From NCBI RefSeq assembly GCF_003751225.1, contig NZ_RJKE01000001.1, forward strand, positions 7,254,001-7,318,000: a stretch of 64,000 bases of DNA. Reading direction: 5' to 3'. Position 1 is the stretch's first letter; each line of letters starts with the position of its first letter. The notes under the pieces were generated by a model. That model was given only the letters and a program-made list of their open reading frames with translations. It did not search any database and was not told where the DNA came from. Below, piece by piece: positions 8,825 through 16,125 of this stretch. Origin of the DNA: Actinocorallia herbida (GTDB taxonomy: Bacteria; Actinomycetota; Actinomycetes; Streptosporangiales; Streptosporangiaceae). The position numbers were made by a program, and so were the translations under genes.

Positions 8825-8841
8825 GTCCCACCATGTGGGAC
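8825..8841. promoter_or_regulatory. Inverted repeat GTCCCAC-N3-GTGGGAC
   Basis: This perfect 7-bp inverted repeat with a 3-bp spacer lies 10 bp past the diacylglycerol-kinase stop. It could terminate that transcript or act as an operator for the downstream MFS gene. The short loop fits a hairpin. Confidence 0.4.
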
Positions 8842-8850
8842 ACGCCGGAT

Positions 8851-9717
8851 TCACGGCCGGATGATATTGAGCGCGGAGGGCAGCGCGCGGACGGTGACGG
8901 GGAGCCAGCCTGGGAGTTCGCCGTCGCACCCGTAAGGCAGCGGCCGGGAGGACGCGATGTGGATCTCGGCGCAGCGAAGGGTCTCCACCTCGGGCCGCCG
9001 GATGTGGGCGCCGCTCTCCAGCTCCTGCATGACGGTCAGGAACATCCGCCGGGAGGCGTGCTTGATGATGACGATGTCGAGGAGCCCGTCGTCGACCGAC
9101 GCCATGGGGGCGATCTTCCGGCCGTAGCCGTAGTAGCCGGAGTTGGCGGCCACCACCGTGTAGGCCCCGCGTTCCAGCCGCTCTCCGTCGACCGTCACGG
9201 TGTAGGTGACGGGCTTCCATGACGCGAAAGCCCTGACGGCGCCCCACGTGTAAGACGCCTTGCCTTTGAGCCATGTCCTGTTCGCGTGGGCGTTCGCCAG
9301 CGCGTCCACACCCGCGTAGACGCTGCCCAGGGCGGCCTCTCCCCCGGCCTCGATGGCGTCCGTCGGCCGCGCCTCGCCGTGGAGCAGCAGTTCGGCGAGC
9401 TTCGAAGGCTCGGTGGGAAGGCCCAGCTGACGAGCGAAGTCGTTGCCGCGTCCGGCCGGGACGATGGCGTACTCCGCACCGGTGCCTACGAGGGCTCCCC
9501 CTACCGTCCCGGCTATGCCGTCGCCGCCTACGCCCAGCACTGTGTCGCCCCGGGCCGCGGCCTGCCTCGCGAGGTCCGCGGCGTGCCGAAGGTCCCGGCT
9601 GTAGTCGACCTGGAGGGACGCGCCCGCGTCACGCAGGAGGCGGGCGAGGCCGAACAGCGCCTGGGCCGACGACCCGCCTCCGGCCGTCGGGTTCACGACC
9701 GCGGTGAACGACCTCAC
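8851..9717 (-). CDS. Diacylglycerol kinase family lipid kinase
   Basis: This 288-residue protein has the DAGK/sphingosine-kinase catalytic domain: AVVNPTAGGGSSA at the N-terminus, VLGVGGDGIAGTVGGALVG (usual GGDGT, here GGDGI) and PAGRGNDFARQLGLP. The C-terminal lobe has GYYGYGRKIAPMASVDDGLLDIVI. It would phosphorylate diacylglycerol or a related lipid at the membrane. The GTG start at 9717 overlaps the stop of the upstream flavoprotein in a GTGA, so they are translationally coupled. The same set (lipid kinase, flavoprotein, TetR, GlpD) is what I recall around Rv2249c-Rv2252 in Mycobacterium tuberculosis, where the kinase is Rv2252. Confidence 0.88.
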   Translation of the reverse strand: MRSFTAVVNPTAGGGSSAQALFGLARLLRDAGASLQVDYSRDLRHAADLARQAAARGDTVLGVGGDGIAGTVGGALVGTGAEYAIVPAGRGNDFARQLGLPTEPSKLAELLLHGEARPTDAIEAGGEAALGSVYAGVDALANAHANRTWLKGKASYTWGAVRAFASWKPVTYTVTVDGERLERGAYTVVAANSGYYGYGRKIAPMASVDDGLLDIVIIKHASRRMFLTVMQELESGAHIRRPEVETLRCAEIHIASSRPLPYGCDGELPGWLPVTVRALPSALNIIRP

Positions 9718-11258
9718 GGGATCAGCACGCCCGGGTTGAGCACCCCGGCAGGGTCGACGCGCGCCTTGACCGCGCGCAGGATCTCGACGCCGAGCGGGCC
9801 GATCTCCTCGGCGTACGCGGCGCGGTGGTCGGTGCCGACGCCGTGGTGGTGGCTGATCGAGCCGCCTGCCGCCAGGATCGCCGCGTTCACCGCGGGCTTG
9901 GCGGTGTCCCAGTCGATGTCGGGGGTGACGATCGTGAAGTACAGCGAGGCTGCCGAGGGATACACGTGCGAAATGTGGCACATCACCAGATGGCCCGGCA
10001 ATGCCCCCAGCACCGCCTGATACAGGGCCGGGATGTTCGACCAGAAGGTCGTCGTCTCCAGGGTTTCGACGAACGCGCCGACGTCCAGCAGGGAATCGCG
10101 CAGGTAGGGGGCGGCGAACCTGCCGTGCGCCCAGCCGTCGCCGGGGCCCTCGCCGAGGTCGGTGCCGCCCTCCTCGATCAGGATCTCCCGTACGCGGGCC
10201 CGCCTATCGGCGACGTCTCGCGGCTCGCCCTCGAACCCCACGATCGCGAGGCACCCTGAGCCGCCCTCCTCCCCGATGGCGCCGGACTGGGCGAGGTTGA
10301 CCAGCGTCTCGGTCTCGTCGGACAGCCGCAGGACCGTGGGAACGGGCCCGTCCTGGATGATCCGGCGCAGCGCGCGCGACCCGGTGGCGAAGTCCGCGAA
10401 CCGCCACCCTTCATACTTCTTCACCTCGGGAACCGGCCGGATCCGGACGGTGACCGAGGTGATCACCCCGAAGGCCCCTTCCGAGCCCAGGACGAGCTGC
10501 CTCAGGTCGGGCCCGGCCGCCGACTTCTGCGCCCGGCCCAGGGTGAGCGTCCCGGTGGGCGTGGCGACGGTCAGCCCGACGACGTTCTCGTCGAACCGCC
10601 CGTATCCGGCGGAGGACTGGCCGCTGGAGCGGGCCGCGGCGAACCCGCCGACGCTCGCCCACTCGAACGACTGCGGGAAGTGGCCGAGGGTGAACCCGTG
10701 CTCGGCGAGCAGCTCCTCGACGCGCGGGCCGCGCAGGCCCGGCTCCAGGGTCGCGGTCCGGCTGACGGGGTCGACGGCGACGAGCCGGTCGAGACGCCGC
10801 AGATCCAGGGCGACGAATCCGGCGAATCCGCTGTCGTCCGGGGCGAGCCCGCCCACCACCGACGTTCCCCCGCCGAAGGGGACGACCGCGAACCCGTGCT
10901 CAGTGGCCAGCTCCAGCACCTTGACCACCGCGTCGTGCCCGTCGGGCAGCACGACCGCGTCCGGCGCGGCCGAGACGTCGCCGCTCCGGAGCGCCAGAAG
11001 GTCGGGCGTCGACTTGCCGCGCGTGTGCCTGACCCGGCTTTCCGCGTCGGTCCGCACGACGGCGACCTCGCCGAGTGCCCGGAGCGCCGCCGCGGAGAGC
11101 CGCGACGGCCGGGGCGCGAGGTCCGCCAGCGCGACGGGCGCGGCCTCGCGGGGCTTGACGCCCAGGAGATCGCGCAGCAGGGTCGTGATCTTCTCGGGGA
11201 GCGGCGCCGCCTGGGCCGGGTCGCCCCATCCCGACCAGGAGATCTCAGGTTCGGACAT
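9714..11258 (-). CDS. FAD-linked oxidase, alkyl-dihydroxyacetonephosphate synthase-like
   Basis: This 514-residue flavoprotein of the vanillyl-alcohol-oxidase fold has the FAD loop VVPFGGGTSVVGG near residue 130, SFEWASVGGFAAARSSGQSSAGYG, and an active-site stretch GGSISHHHGVGTDH. It ends DPAGVLNPGVLIP. The His-rich stretch and overall order match alkylglycerone-phosphate synthases, which make ether lipids from acyl-DHAP, but bacterial homologues may have other substrates. A good GGAGC site precedes the ATG at 11258. It is divergent from a TetR gene by 48 bp and coupled to the lipid kinase. The glpD partner ties the group to dihydroxyacetone-phosphate or glycerol-phosphate chemistry. Confidence 0.85.
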   Translation of the reverse strand: MSEPEISWSGWGDPAQAAPLPEKITTLLRDLLGVKPREAAPVALADLAPRPSRLSAAALRALGEVAVVRTDAESRVRHTRGKSTPDLLALRSGDVSAAPDAVVLPDGHDAVVKVLELATEHGFAVVPFGGGTSVVGGLAPDDSGFAGFVALDLRRLDRLVAVDPVSRTATLEPGLRGPRVEELLAEHGFTLGHFPQSFEWASVGGFAAARSSGQSSAGYGRFDENVVGLTVATPTGTLTLGRAQKSAAGPDLRQLVLGSEGAFGVITSVTVRIRPVPEVKKYEGWRFADFATGSRALRRIIQDGPVPTVLRLSDETETLVNLAQSGAIGEEGGSGCLAIVGFEGEPRDVADRRARVREILIEEGGTDLGEGPGDGWAHGRFAAPYLRDSLLDVGAFVETLETTTFWSNIPALYQAVLGALPGHLVMCHISHVYPSAASLYFTIVTPDIDWDTAKPAVNAAILAAGGSISHHHGVGTDHRAAYAEEIGPLGVEILRAVKARVDPAGVLNPGVLIP

Positions 11259-11294
11259 GCTCGCTCCTCGTTCGCCGGGACCGTCGGATGTGGT

Positions 11295-11315
11295 TCACTG
11301 TGACACATGACGTCA
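11295..11315. promoter_or_regulatory. Candidate TetR operator region
   Basis: The 48-bp divergent gap and the first TetR codons hold TCAC-T-GTGA (11295-11303) and the 8-bp palindrome TGACGTCA (11308-11315). With so little space, a single operator probably controls both promoters. The exact boundaries are uncertain. Confidence 0.4.
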
Positions 11316-11921
11316 GTTCGTCACAACACCGGCCACGGCGCCTCCGGGGCCGCGCCCACCAACGACGCGGTGCTCGACGCGGCTCGGGACTGCGTGCTCG
11401 CCGTCGGGGTGCGCCGCACCACGCTCACCGACATCGCGCGCCGCGCGGAAGTCTCCCGGATGACGCTCTACCGCCGCTGGCCCGACGTGCGGACGATCGT
11501 CGGCGACCTCATGACCCGCGAATGGCTGGCGCTGGCCGCCTCGGTGCTCGAGGCGGACCCGTCCGGCGACGCCAGGAGCCGTCTCGTGCAGACGCTCGTG
11601 CGCGGCACCGTCGCCTTCCGGGCGCACCCGCTGCTGCGCAAGATCCTCGAAGTGGATCCCGAACTCCTGCTCCCCTACCTGCTCACCCGTACGGGCGCGA
11701 GCCAGGAGGCGTTCCTCGACCTCATAGAGGACGCGCTGGAGCACGGGCACACGGACGGCTCCATACGCCCCGGCTCCACGCCGCTCCAAGCGCGCGCGCT
11801 TCTCCTGGTCGTCCAGGGCTTCGCGCTGTCCCTCCCCACGATGGCCGGGGAAGGCGATCTCTCCCCGGCGGCCTTCGACGCCGAACTCCGCCGCATCCTC
11901 GACCGCACCTTGGCGCCCTGA
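11307..11921 (+). CDS. TetR-family transcriptional regulator
   Basis: This 204-residue protein has an N-terminal TetR helix-turn-helix (about residues 20-66): VLDAARDCVLAVGVRRTTLTD, then IARRAEVSRMTLYRRWPD, with the second part covering the turn and recognition helix. The C-terminal ligand-binding part is helical and rich in Leu and Ala. It is divergent from the AGPS-like/lipid kinase pair and is followed 17 bp later by glpD on the same strand, so it may control both directions. I recall Rv2250c at the same position in the mycobacterial cluster. Confidence 0.9.
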   Translation: MTSVRHNTGHGASGAAPTNDAVLDAARDCVLAVGVRRTTLTDIARRAEVSRMTLYRRWPDVRTIVGDLMTREWLALAASVLEADPSGDARSRLVQTLVRGTVAFRAHPLLRKILEVDPELLLPYLLTRTGASQEAFLDLIEDALEHGHTDGSIRPGSTPLQARALLLVVQGFALSLPTMAGEGDLSPAAFDAELRRILDRTLAP

Positions 11922-11938
11922 CCTTGAGCGAGCACCCC

Positions 11939-13432
11939 ATGAGCACTTCCCTCAACGCCGCCCGACGCGCGGGCGACCTCGCCGCGGCCTCCGGCGAGGT
12001 CGCCGACGTCCTGGTGATCGGCCTCGGCGTCACCGGGGCGGGCGTCGCCCTGGACGCCGCCGCGCGCGGCCTCAAGGTCACCGCGATCGACGCCCACGAC
12101 CTCGCCTTCGGCACCTCCCGGTGGAGTTCCAAGCTCGTCCACGGCGGCCTGCGCTACCTCGCCTCCGGCCAGGTCGACGTGGCCCGCGAGAGCGCGATCG
12201 AGCGCGGGATCCTCATGACCCGCACGGCCCCGCATCTGACCCGCCGGATGCCGTTCGTGCTGCCGCTGACCCCGCTCGTCTCGCGCCGGAGCGAGCTGCT
12301 CACCGGGATCGGCCTGCGCGCGGGCGATCTGCTGCGGATGAGCGCGGGCACGCCCCGGGGCGTGCTGCCCGGCCCGTCCCGGCTGTCGGCCGCCGCGACG
12401 CTGCGGACCGCGCCCGTGCTGCGCCCCGCGGGGCTGCGCGGCGGCCTCCTGTCGTGGGACGGCCAGCTCCACGACGACGCCCGCCTGGTCACCGCCATCG
12501 CCCGCACGGCCGCCGGGCACGGGGCCCGGATCATCACCCGCTGCCGCGCGCTGGAGGCGACGGGCGAGGGCGTCCGTGTGCGGGACGAGCTGACCGGCGC
12601 CGAGCACGACCTGCGCGCCCGCCGGGTGGTCAACGCCGCCGGCGTCTGGGCGGGATCGCTCGTGCCGGGCGTCACCCTGCGCCCGTCTCGCGGCACCCAC
12701 CTCGTCCTGGACGGGCTGGTCTTCGGCGGGATGCGGACGGGCATGCACCTCCCCATCCCGGGCACCCTGAACCGGTTCGCCCTGGTCCTCCCCCAGGACG
12801 ACGGCCGTGTCTACGTCGGCCTCACCGACGAGCCCGTCGACGACATCCCGGACGTCCCGACCGCGCCCGAGTCCGACATCGGGTTCCTCCTCGACCTCCT
12901 CGGCACGGTCCTCGACGTCCCGGTCCGGAGGTCCGACGTGCTCGGGGCCTTCGCGGGCCTCAGGCCGCTCCTCGACGCCGAAGGCACCACCGCCGACATC
13001 TCCCGCAGGCACGCGGTCCTGAAGTCCCCAGAAGGGATCGTGACGGTCGTCGGAGGCAAGCTTACGACGTACCGCAGGATGGCCGAGGACACCGTGGACG
13101 CCCTCGGGCTCACCGCCACCCCTTCCCCCACGGCCTCTCTGCCCCTCGTCGGCGCCGCCTCCCTCGGCGAGCTCGCCAGGATCAAGGCCCCGTCGCGGCT
13201 CGTCCGCCGGTACGGCGCGGAGGCGTCGGCGATGGCGGAACTCGCCGCCTCGGACCCGTCGCTGCTGGAGCCGATCGTCACGGGGCGTCCCCATCTGCGG
13301 ATCGAGTGGGCGTGGGCGGTCCGGCATGAAGGCGCGCTCGACCCGACCGACCTGGTGGACCGCAGGACCCGGCTGGGTCTGTCCGATGCCGATCGCGCGC
13401 GAGCCCTGCCGCTGGCCAGGGCGTATTTCTGA
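11939..13432 (+). CDS. glpD: Glycerol-3-phosphate dehydrogenase (FAD)
   Basis: This 497-residue protein has the FAD-binding motif VLVIGLGVTGAGVALDAAARG (residues ~27-47), then FGTSRWSSKLVHGGLRYL, the diagnostic GlpD substrate-site block. RRVVNAAGVWAG, GVLGAFAGLRPLL-type residues and VGGKLTTYRRMAEDTVD follow. It oxidises sn-glycerol-3-phosphate to dihydroxyacetone phosphate at the membrane and passes electrons to quinone. The length is slightly shorter than many GlpD proteins because the C-terminal cap is small. The start is the ATG at 11939 after a weak GAGCGAG. It probably shares a transcript with the preceding TetR gene. Confidence 0.88.
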   Translation: MSTSLNAARRAGDLAAASGEVADVLVIGLGVTGAGVALDAAARGLKVTAIDAHDLAFGTSRWSSKLVHGGLRYLASGQVDVARESAIERGILMTRTAPHLTRRMPFVLPLTPLVSRRSELLTGIGLRAGDLLRMSAGTPRGVLPGPSRLSAAATLRTAPVLRPAGLRGGLLSWDGQLHDDARLVTAIARTAAGHGARIITRCRALEATGEGVRVRDELTGAEHDLRARRVVNAAGVWAGSLVPGVTLRPSRGTHLVLDGLVFGGMRTGMHLPIPGTLNRFALVLPQDDGRVYVGLTDEPVDDIPDVPTAPESDIGFLLDLLGTVLDVPVRRSDVLGAFAGLRPLLDAEGTTADISRRHAVLKSPEGIVTVVGGKLTTYRRMAEDTVDALGLTATPSPTASLPLVGAASLGELARIKAPSRLVRRYGAEASAMAELAASDPSLLEPIVTGRPHLRIEWAWAVRHEGALDPTDLVDRRTRLGLSDADRARALPLARAYF

Positions 13433-13487
13433 ACGAAACTTCCAAGCCGCGGAGGTGTGTCACCGGGGGTGGCAGGGGAAGGACAAG

Positions 13488-13506
13488 TTAGGTTAGGGTG
13501 TCCTAA
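13488..13506. promoter_or_regulatory. Iron box (IdeR/DmdR-type)
   Basis: The 19-bp sequence TTAGGTTAGGGTGTCCTAA closely matches the established IdeR/DmdR1/DtxR consensus TTAGGTTAGSCTNACCTAA. It ends 25 bp before the TTG start of the sucrase/ferredoxin-like gene, where a bound repressor would block transcription in iron-replete cells. Confidence 0.8.
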
Positions 13507-13531
13507 CTATTGCTCGGGGGAGGTCCTTCCT

Positions 13532-14419
13532 TTGTCACGCTCGGTCTCGTGTGAGCACTGCCCAGGCGGTCATCTGGGACAGAAGCCCTGCTTGGCGAGC
13601 GCGACGACGAAGGCCAACTCCTGGCTCCTCATCGAGCACTCCGGCCCCTGGCCGCGCAAGATCGAGGAGCTGGGCCTGCCGGTGATCGACCGGGCGATCG
13701 CGCACGGCGTGCGCCCGCAGCTGATCCGCCGCAGCGGCCGCCGCGCCCAGACCCCTCCCCTGCGCGTCTACGTCGGCTGGTCCGGGGAGAACCCGTGGCT
13801 GGAGACCCGCGTGGTCTCCGACATGGCCGAACTCGACGATCTCGACCTCGCCGCGGTGGCGCTCGGCCGTCGTCCCGGCTTCGGCGAACCCACCCTGGAG
13901 CCGCTGCTGCTGGTGTGCACGCACGCCAAGCGCAACGCGTGCTGCGCCCGGACGGGCACCCCGCTCGCTCGCGGCCTCGCGGCCGGATACGGCGACCTGG
14001 TCTGGGAGACGAGCCACGTGGGCGGCGACAGGTACGCGGCCAACCTCGTGTGCCTGCCGCACGGCATCTACTACGGCGCCCTGGACGGAGAGACCGCGCG
14101 CGAGGCCGTGGACGCCTACCTGCGCGGCGAGGTCGTGCTGGACCGGCTGCGCGGCCGCGCGGGCATCCCCGAGCCCGCCCAGGCCGCCGAGCACTTCGTC
14201 CGGGCGCACACCGGATTGCTCGGTCTGGACCAAGTCAGGGTAATATCCGTCACCGGTACCGGCCCCTATATGACGAGGGTCACAGCCGCCGGAAACGTGT
14301 GGTACGGCACGGTTGAACTGGTGAGCAGCCTCGGTGGCTGCGGTCACGACTGCGATGAGACGGTCGAGACATACCAAATGAGGGACCTGGCCCTTCACAG
14401 CGAGGCGGCCCTCGTGTAA
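13532..14419 (+). CDS. Sucrase/ferredoxin-like family protein, iron-box regulated
   Basis: This 295-residue protein belongs to the Suc_Fer-like family with a thioredoxin-like Fe-S domain. Cys pairs occur near the N-terminus (VSCEHC and QKPC) and in LLLVCTHAKRNACCARTG. They are followed by SHVGGDRYAANLVCLPHGIYYG and a C-terminal GGCGHDCDE. The TTG at 13532 is chosen because GGGGGAGG lies 9 nt upstream. Upstream codons would run through the iron box and promoter. The family's chemistry is not established, and some members sit near siderophore genes. The iron box here supports a role in iron limitation, perhaps electron transfer or ferric reduction (inference). Confidence 0.8.
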   Translation: MSRSVSCEHCPGGHLGQKPCLASATTKANSWLLIEHSGPWPRKIEELGLPVIDRAIAHGVRPQLIRRSGRRAQTPPLRVYVGWSGENPWLETRVVSDMAELDDLDLAAVALGRRPGFGEPTLEPLLLVCTHAKRNACCARTGTPLARGLAAGYGDLVWETSHVGGDRYAANLVCLPHGIYYGALDGETAREAVDAYLRGEVVLDRLRGRAGIPEPAQAAEHFVRAHTGLLGLDQVRVISVTGTGPYMTRVTAAGNVWYGTVELVSSLGGCGHDCDETVETYQMRDLALHSEAALV

Positions 14420-14494
14420 TCTCTGCGAGGCCCCATTCAGTGGGGATGCTGCGCCGCGGGCTCACCCATCATAGGGAACACAGCGGCAACTCCG

Positions 14495-14534
14495 GACGTT
14501 GAAAATTTTGACGCTACCAAGCGTCGGCAACGTC
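14495..14534 (+). promoter_or_regulatory. Nested hairpin upstream of whiB-like gene
   Basis: GACGTTG (14495-14501) pairs with CAACGTC (14528-14534). Inside it, GACGCT (14510-14515) pairs with AGCGTC (14520-14525) around an ACCA loop. The asymmetric internal loop is AAAATTTT on one side and GG on the other. It lies about 43 bp upstream of the WhiB start, so it could be an operator pair or a folded 5' leader. Confidence 0.45.
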
Positions 14535-14576
14535 TATGTCCTTATTTGCTCAGAAATCAACTGAGGTGGGTGTTTC

Positions 14577-14873
14577 ATGGCTCAGGTACGTCGGCAGGCT
14601 AACCTCCCCCGTCCCAGCTGGGGCTGGCAGGACGCCGCCGCGTGCCGGGGGGAAGACCTTGTGCTCTTCTTCGGCCCCGACGGCGAGCGTCAGCCCGAGC
14701 GGGAGATCCGAGAGCGCAAGGCGAAGCAGGTCTGCATGGGCTGCCCCGTCCGCTCGGAGTGTCTGGACTACGCCGTCTCCCGTCCGGAGAAGTACGGCAC
14801 GTGGGGCGGACTGAACGAGGACGAGCGCGCTTCCGAGCGTCGCCGCCGCATGCGTCGCGCCAACGCCGCGTAA
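14577..14873 (+). CDS. WhiB-family iron-sulfur transcriptional regulator
   Basis: This 98-residue protein has the four cluster Cys at positions 23, 53, 56 and 62 (CRGEDLVLFF, then CMGCPVRSEC). The GTWGGLNEDER turn follows, then a basic tail ERRRRMRRANAA. That is the standard WhiB [4Fe-4S] domain order, which acts with the principal sigma factor at target promoters and senses redox or NO. The internal insertion GPDGERQPEREIRERKAKQ is longer than in WhiB1-type proteins, so I give no Wbl subtype. GAGGTGGG precedes the ATG at 14577. A nested hairpin lies upstream and two terminators downstream, so it is monocistronic. Confidence 0.93.
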   Translation: MAQVRRQANLPRPSWGWQDAAACRGEDLVLFFGPDGERQPEREIRERKAKQVCMGCPVRSECLDYAVSRPEKYGTWGGLNEDERASERRRRMRRANAA

Positions 14874-14914
14874 AGATCGGCCGCCGTTAACCCCGGCACC
14901 ACAGATGCGCCTCC

Positions 14915-14935
14915 GGCCTCGCATTGCGCGAGGCC
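14915..14935 (+). terminator. Terminator of the whiB-like gene
   Basis: GGCCTCGC and GCGAGGCC form an 8-bp stem with a 5-nt loop, followed by GTTTGCGTT. It lies 42 bp after the WhiB stop. Confidence 0.7.
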
Positions 14936-15030
14936 GTTTGCGTTCCACGCCACGGATCGGCGCGCGCCGCCGTTCCCCTGACCCTTGGTTCTTCGCACAA
15001 CGATCTGTGACGTGGGACTCGGGAAATGCG

Positions 15031-15057
15031 AAAAGGCCCTCCATCGGAGGGCCTTTT
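15031..15057. terminator. Bidirectional terminator
   Basis: AAAAGGCCCTCC and GGAGGGCCTTTT form a perfect 12-bp stem with a 3-nt loop, with A and T tracts at either end. It lies between the convergent whiB-like and phosphotriesterase-like genes and can serve both. Confidence 0.85.
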
Positions 15058-15150
15058 GTGTTACACGTCTCGTGGTCGCGCTCACATCGCGGGGACACAT
15101 CCGCGGGAGAGAAAGAAACGGATTCCGCACTCCGCGGCGCGCCCGCGCGG

Positions 15151-16095
15151 CTACAGCCGCGAGGACAGCCAGCGCAGGGTGTTCTCCCGGGTGAGCAGGC
15201 CGAGGGTCGCGTCGTCCACACCGCACAGGCGGAGGGCCGGCACGAACTCGGTGAGGACCGCGCCGAAACCCGGACCGCCGTAGTGCGCGATGTGGCTTTG
15301 CCGGGTGACGCCGGAGCCGATCAGGAGCCGGTCGGCGTGGCCCGCCTCGATCAGCTCCAGGGCATGCCGCAGGGAGGCGTCGCCGGAGTGGGCGACGTCG
15401 CCGAACGACACGTACGCGCCGAGTTCGGCGATCTTGCGGTGCACCGCGGGGTCCGCGCCGTCGGCCTGCTGGCCGATCGCGATCCGCTCGGGGGCGACGC
15501 CCATGTCCAGGAGCACCTCGAGCTGGGCCAGCCCGGGCCGGCCGTAGGTGGCGATGGGAAGGGAGGTCTCCAGGGCGGCGAGGGCGGCGCCGCGCAGGGC
15601 CTTGTCCTCGCCGGGGGTCGGGATCTCGCCCCACACGCCGACCTCGCCGATGACGCCCGGCAGGACGCTGGTGCCGTCCATGCCGAACCCGATCTCGGCG
15701 ATCAGCCGCTCGGCGATCTGCTCGGGGTCCATGTCGGCCATGGCGACGGGGTGGAACGGGTCCGCGAAGTAGCCCGTGGAGGCGACGACCGCGACCCGGC
15801 TGGCCGCGGAGATGCGGGCCAGCGCGGAGGCGTCGCGACCCATGCCGAGGCAGGTGAGGTCGACGACCAGGCCCAGCTCGTGCTCCTTGCGCAGCGCGGT
15901 CAGCTCGGCGGCGACGTGCAGCTCCTCGTCGAGCCAGCGGTGCGGGTCGGACTCCGCCCGCACCGGCCAGCGCAGGTCCATGCGCAGGTGCTCGCGGGAG
16001 AGGACGCGGCCGGTCAGGGCGGAGAGCTGGGCGGGGCCCGTGACCGTGCGGATACGGGCTTCGCCGGTAGGGGCATGGAGAGGGAGGGCCGTCAT
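15151..16095 (-). CDS. Phosphotriesterase-family protein lacking most metal ligands
   Basis: This 314-residue protein aligns end to end with the phosphotriesterase/Php family (VLSREHLRMDL, VIGEVG, LPIATYGRPG, IAIGQQAD, LGAYVSFGD, LLIGSGVTRQSHI, LLTRENTLRW). Compared with E. coli Php as I remember it, the first His of HxH is Arg, the two later His ligands are Tyr and Gln, and the final Asp is Gly. The second His of HxH and the bridging Glu remain. The fold looks intact and codon use is normal, so this is a candidate pseudoenzyme rather than a decaying gene. The ATG at 16095 lacks a ribosome site, and a TTG lies at 16104. It follows the BrkB gene by 30 bp. Confidence 0.78.
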   Translation of the reverse strand: MTALPLHAPTGEARIRTVTGPAQLSALTGRVLSREHLRMDLRWPVRAESDPHRWLDEELHVAAELTALRKEHELGLVVDLTCLGMGRDASALARISAASRVAVVASTGYFADPFHPVAMADMDPEQIAERLIAEIGFGMDGTSVLPGVIGEVGVWGEIPTPGEDKALRGAALAALETSLPIATYGRPGLAQLEVLLDMGVAPERIAIGQQADGADPAVHRKIAELGAYVSFGDVAHSGDASLRHALELIEAGHADRLLIGSGVTRQSHIAHYGGPGFGAVLTEFVPALRLCGVDDATLGLLTRENTLRWLSSRL

Positions 16096-16125
16096 AAAAC
16101 GCAAGGTTAAGCGAACTTTGCCGGA

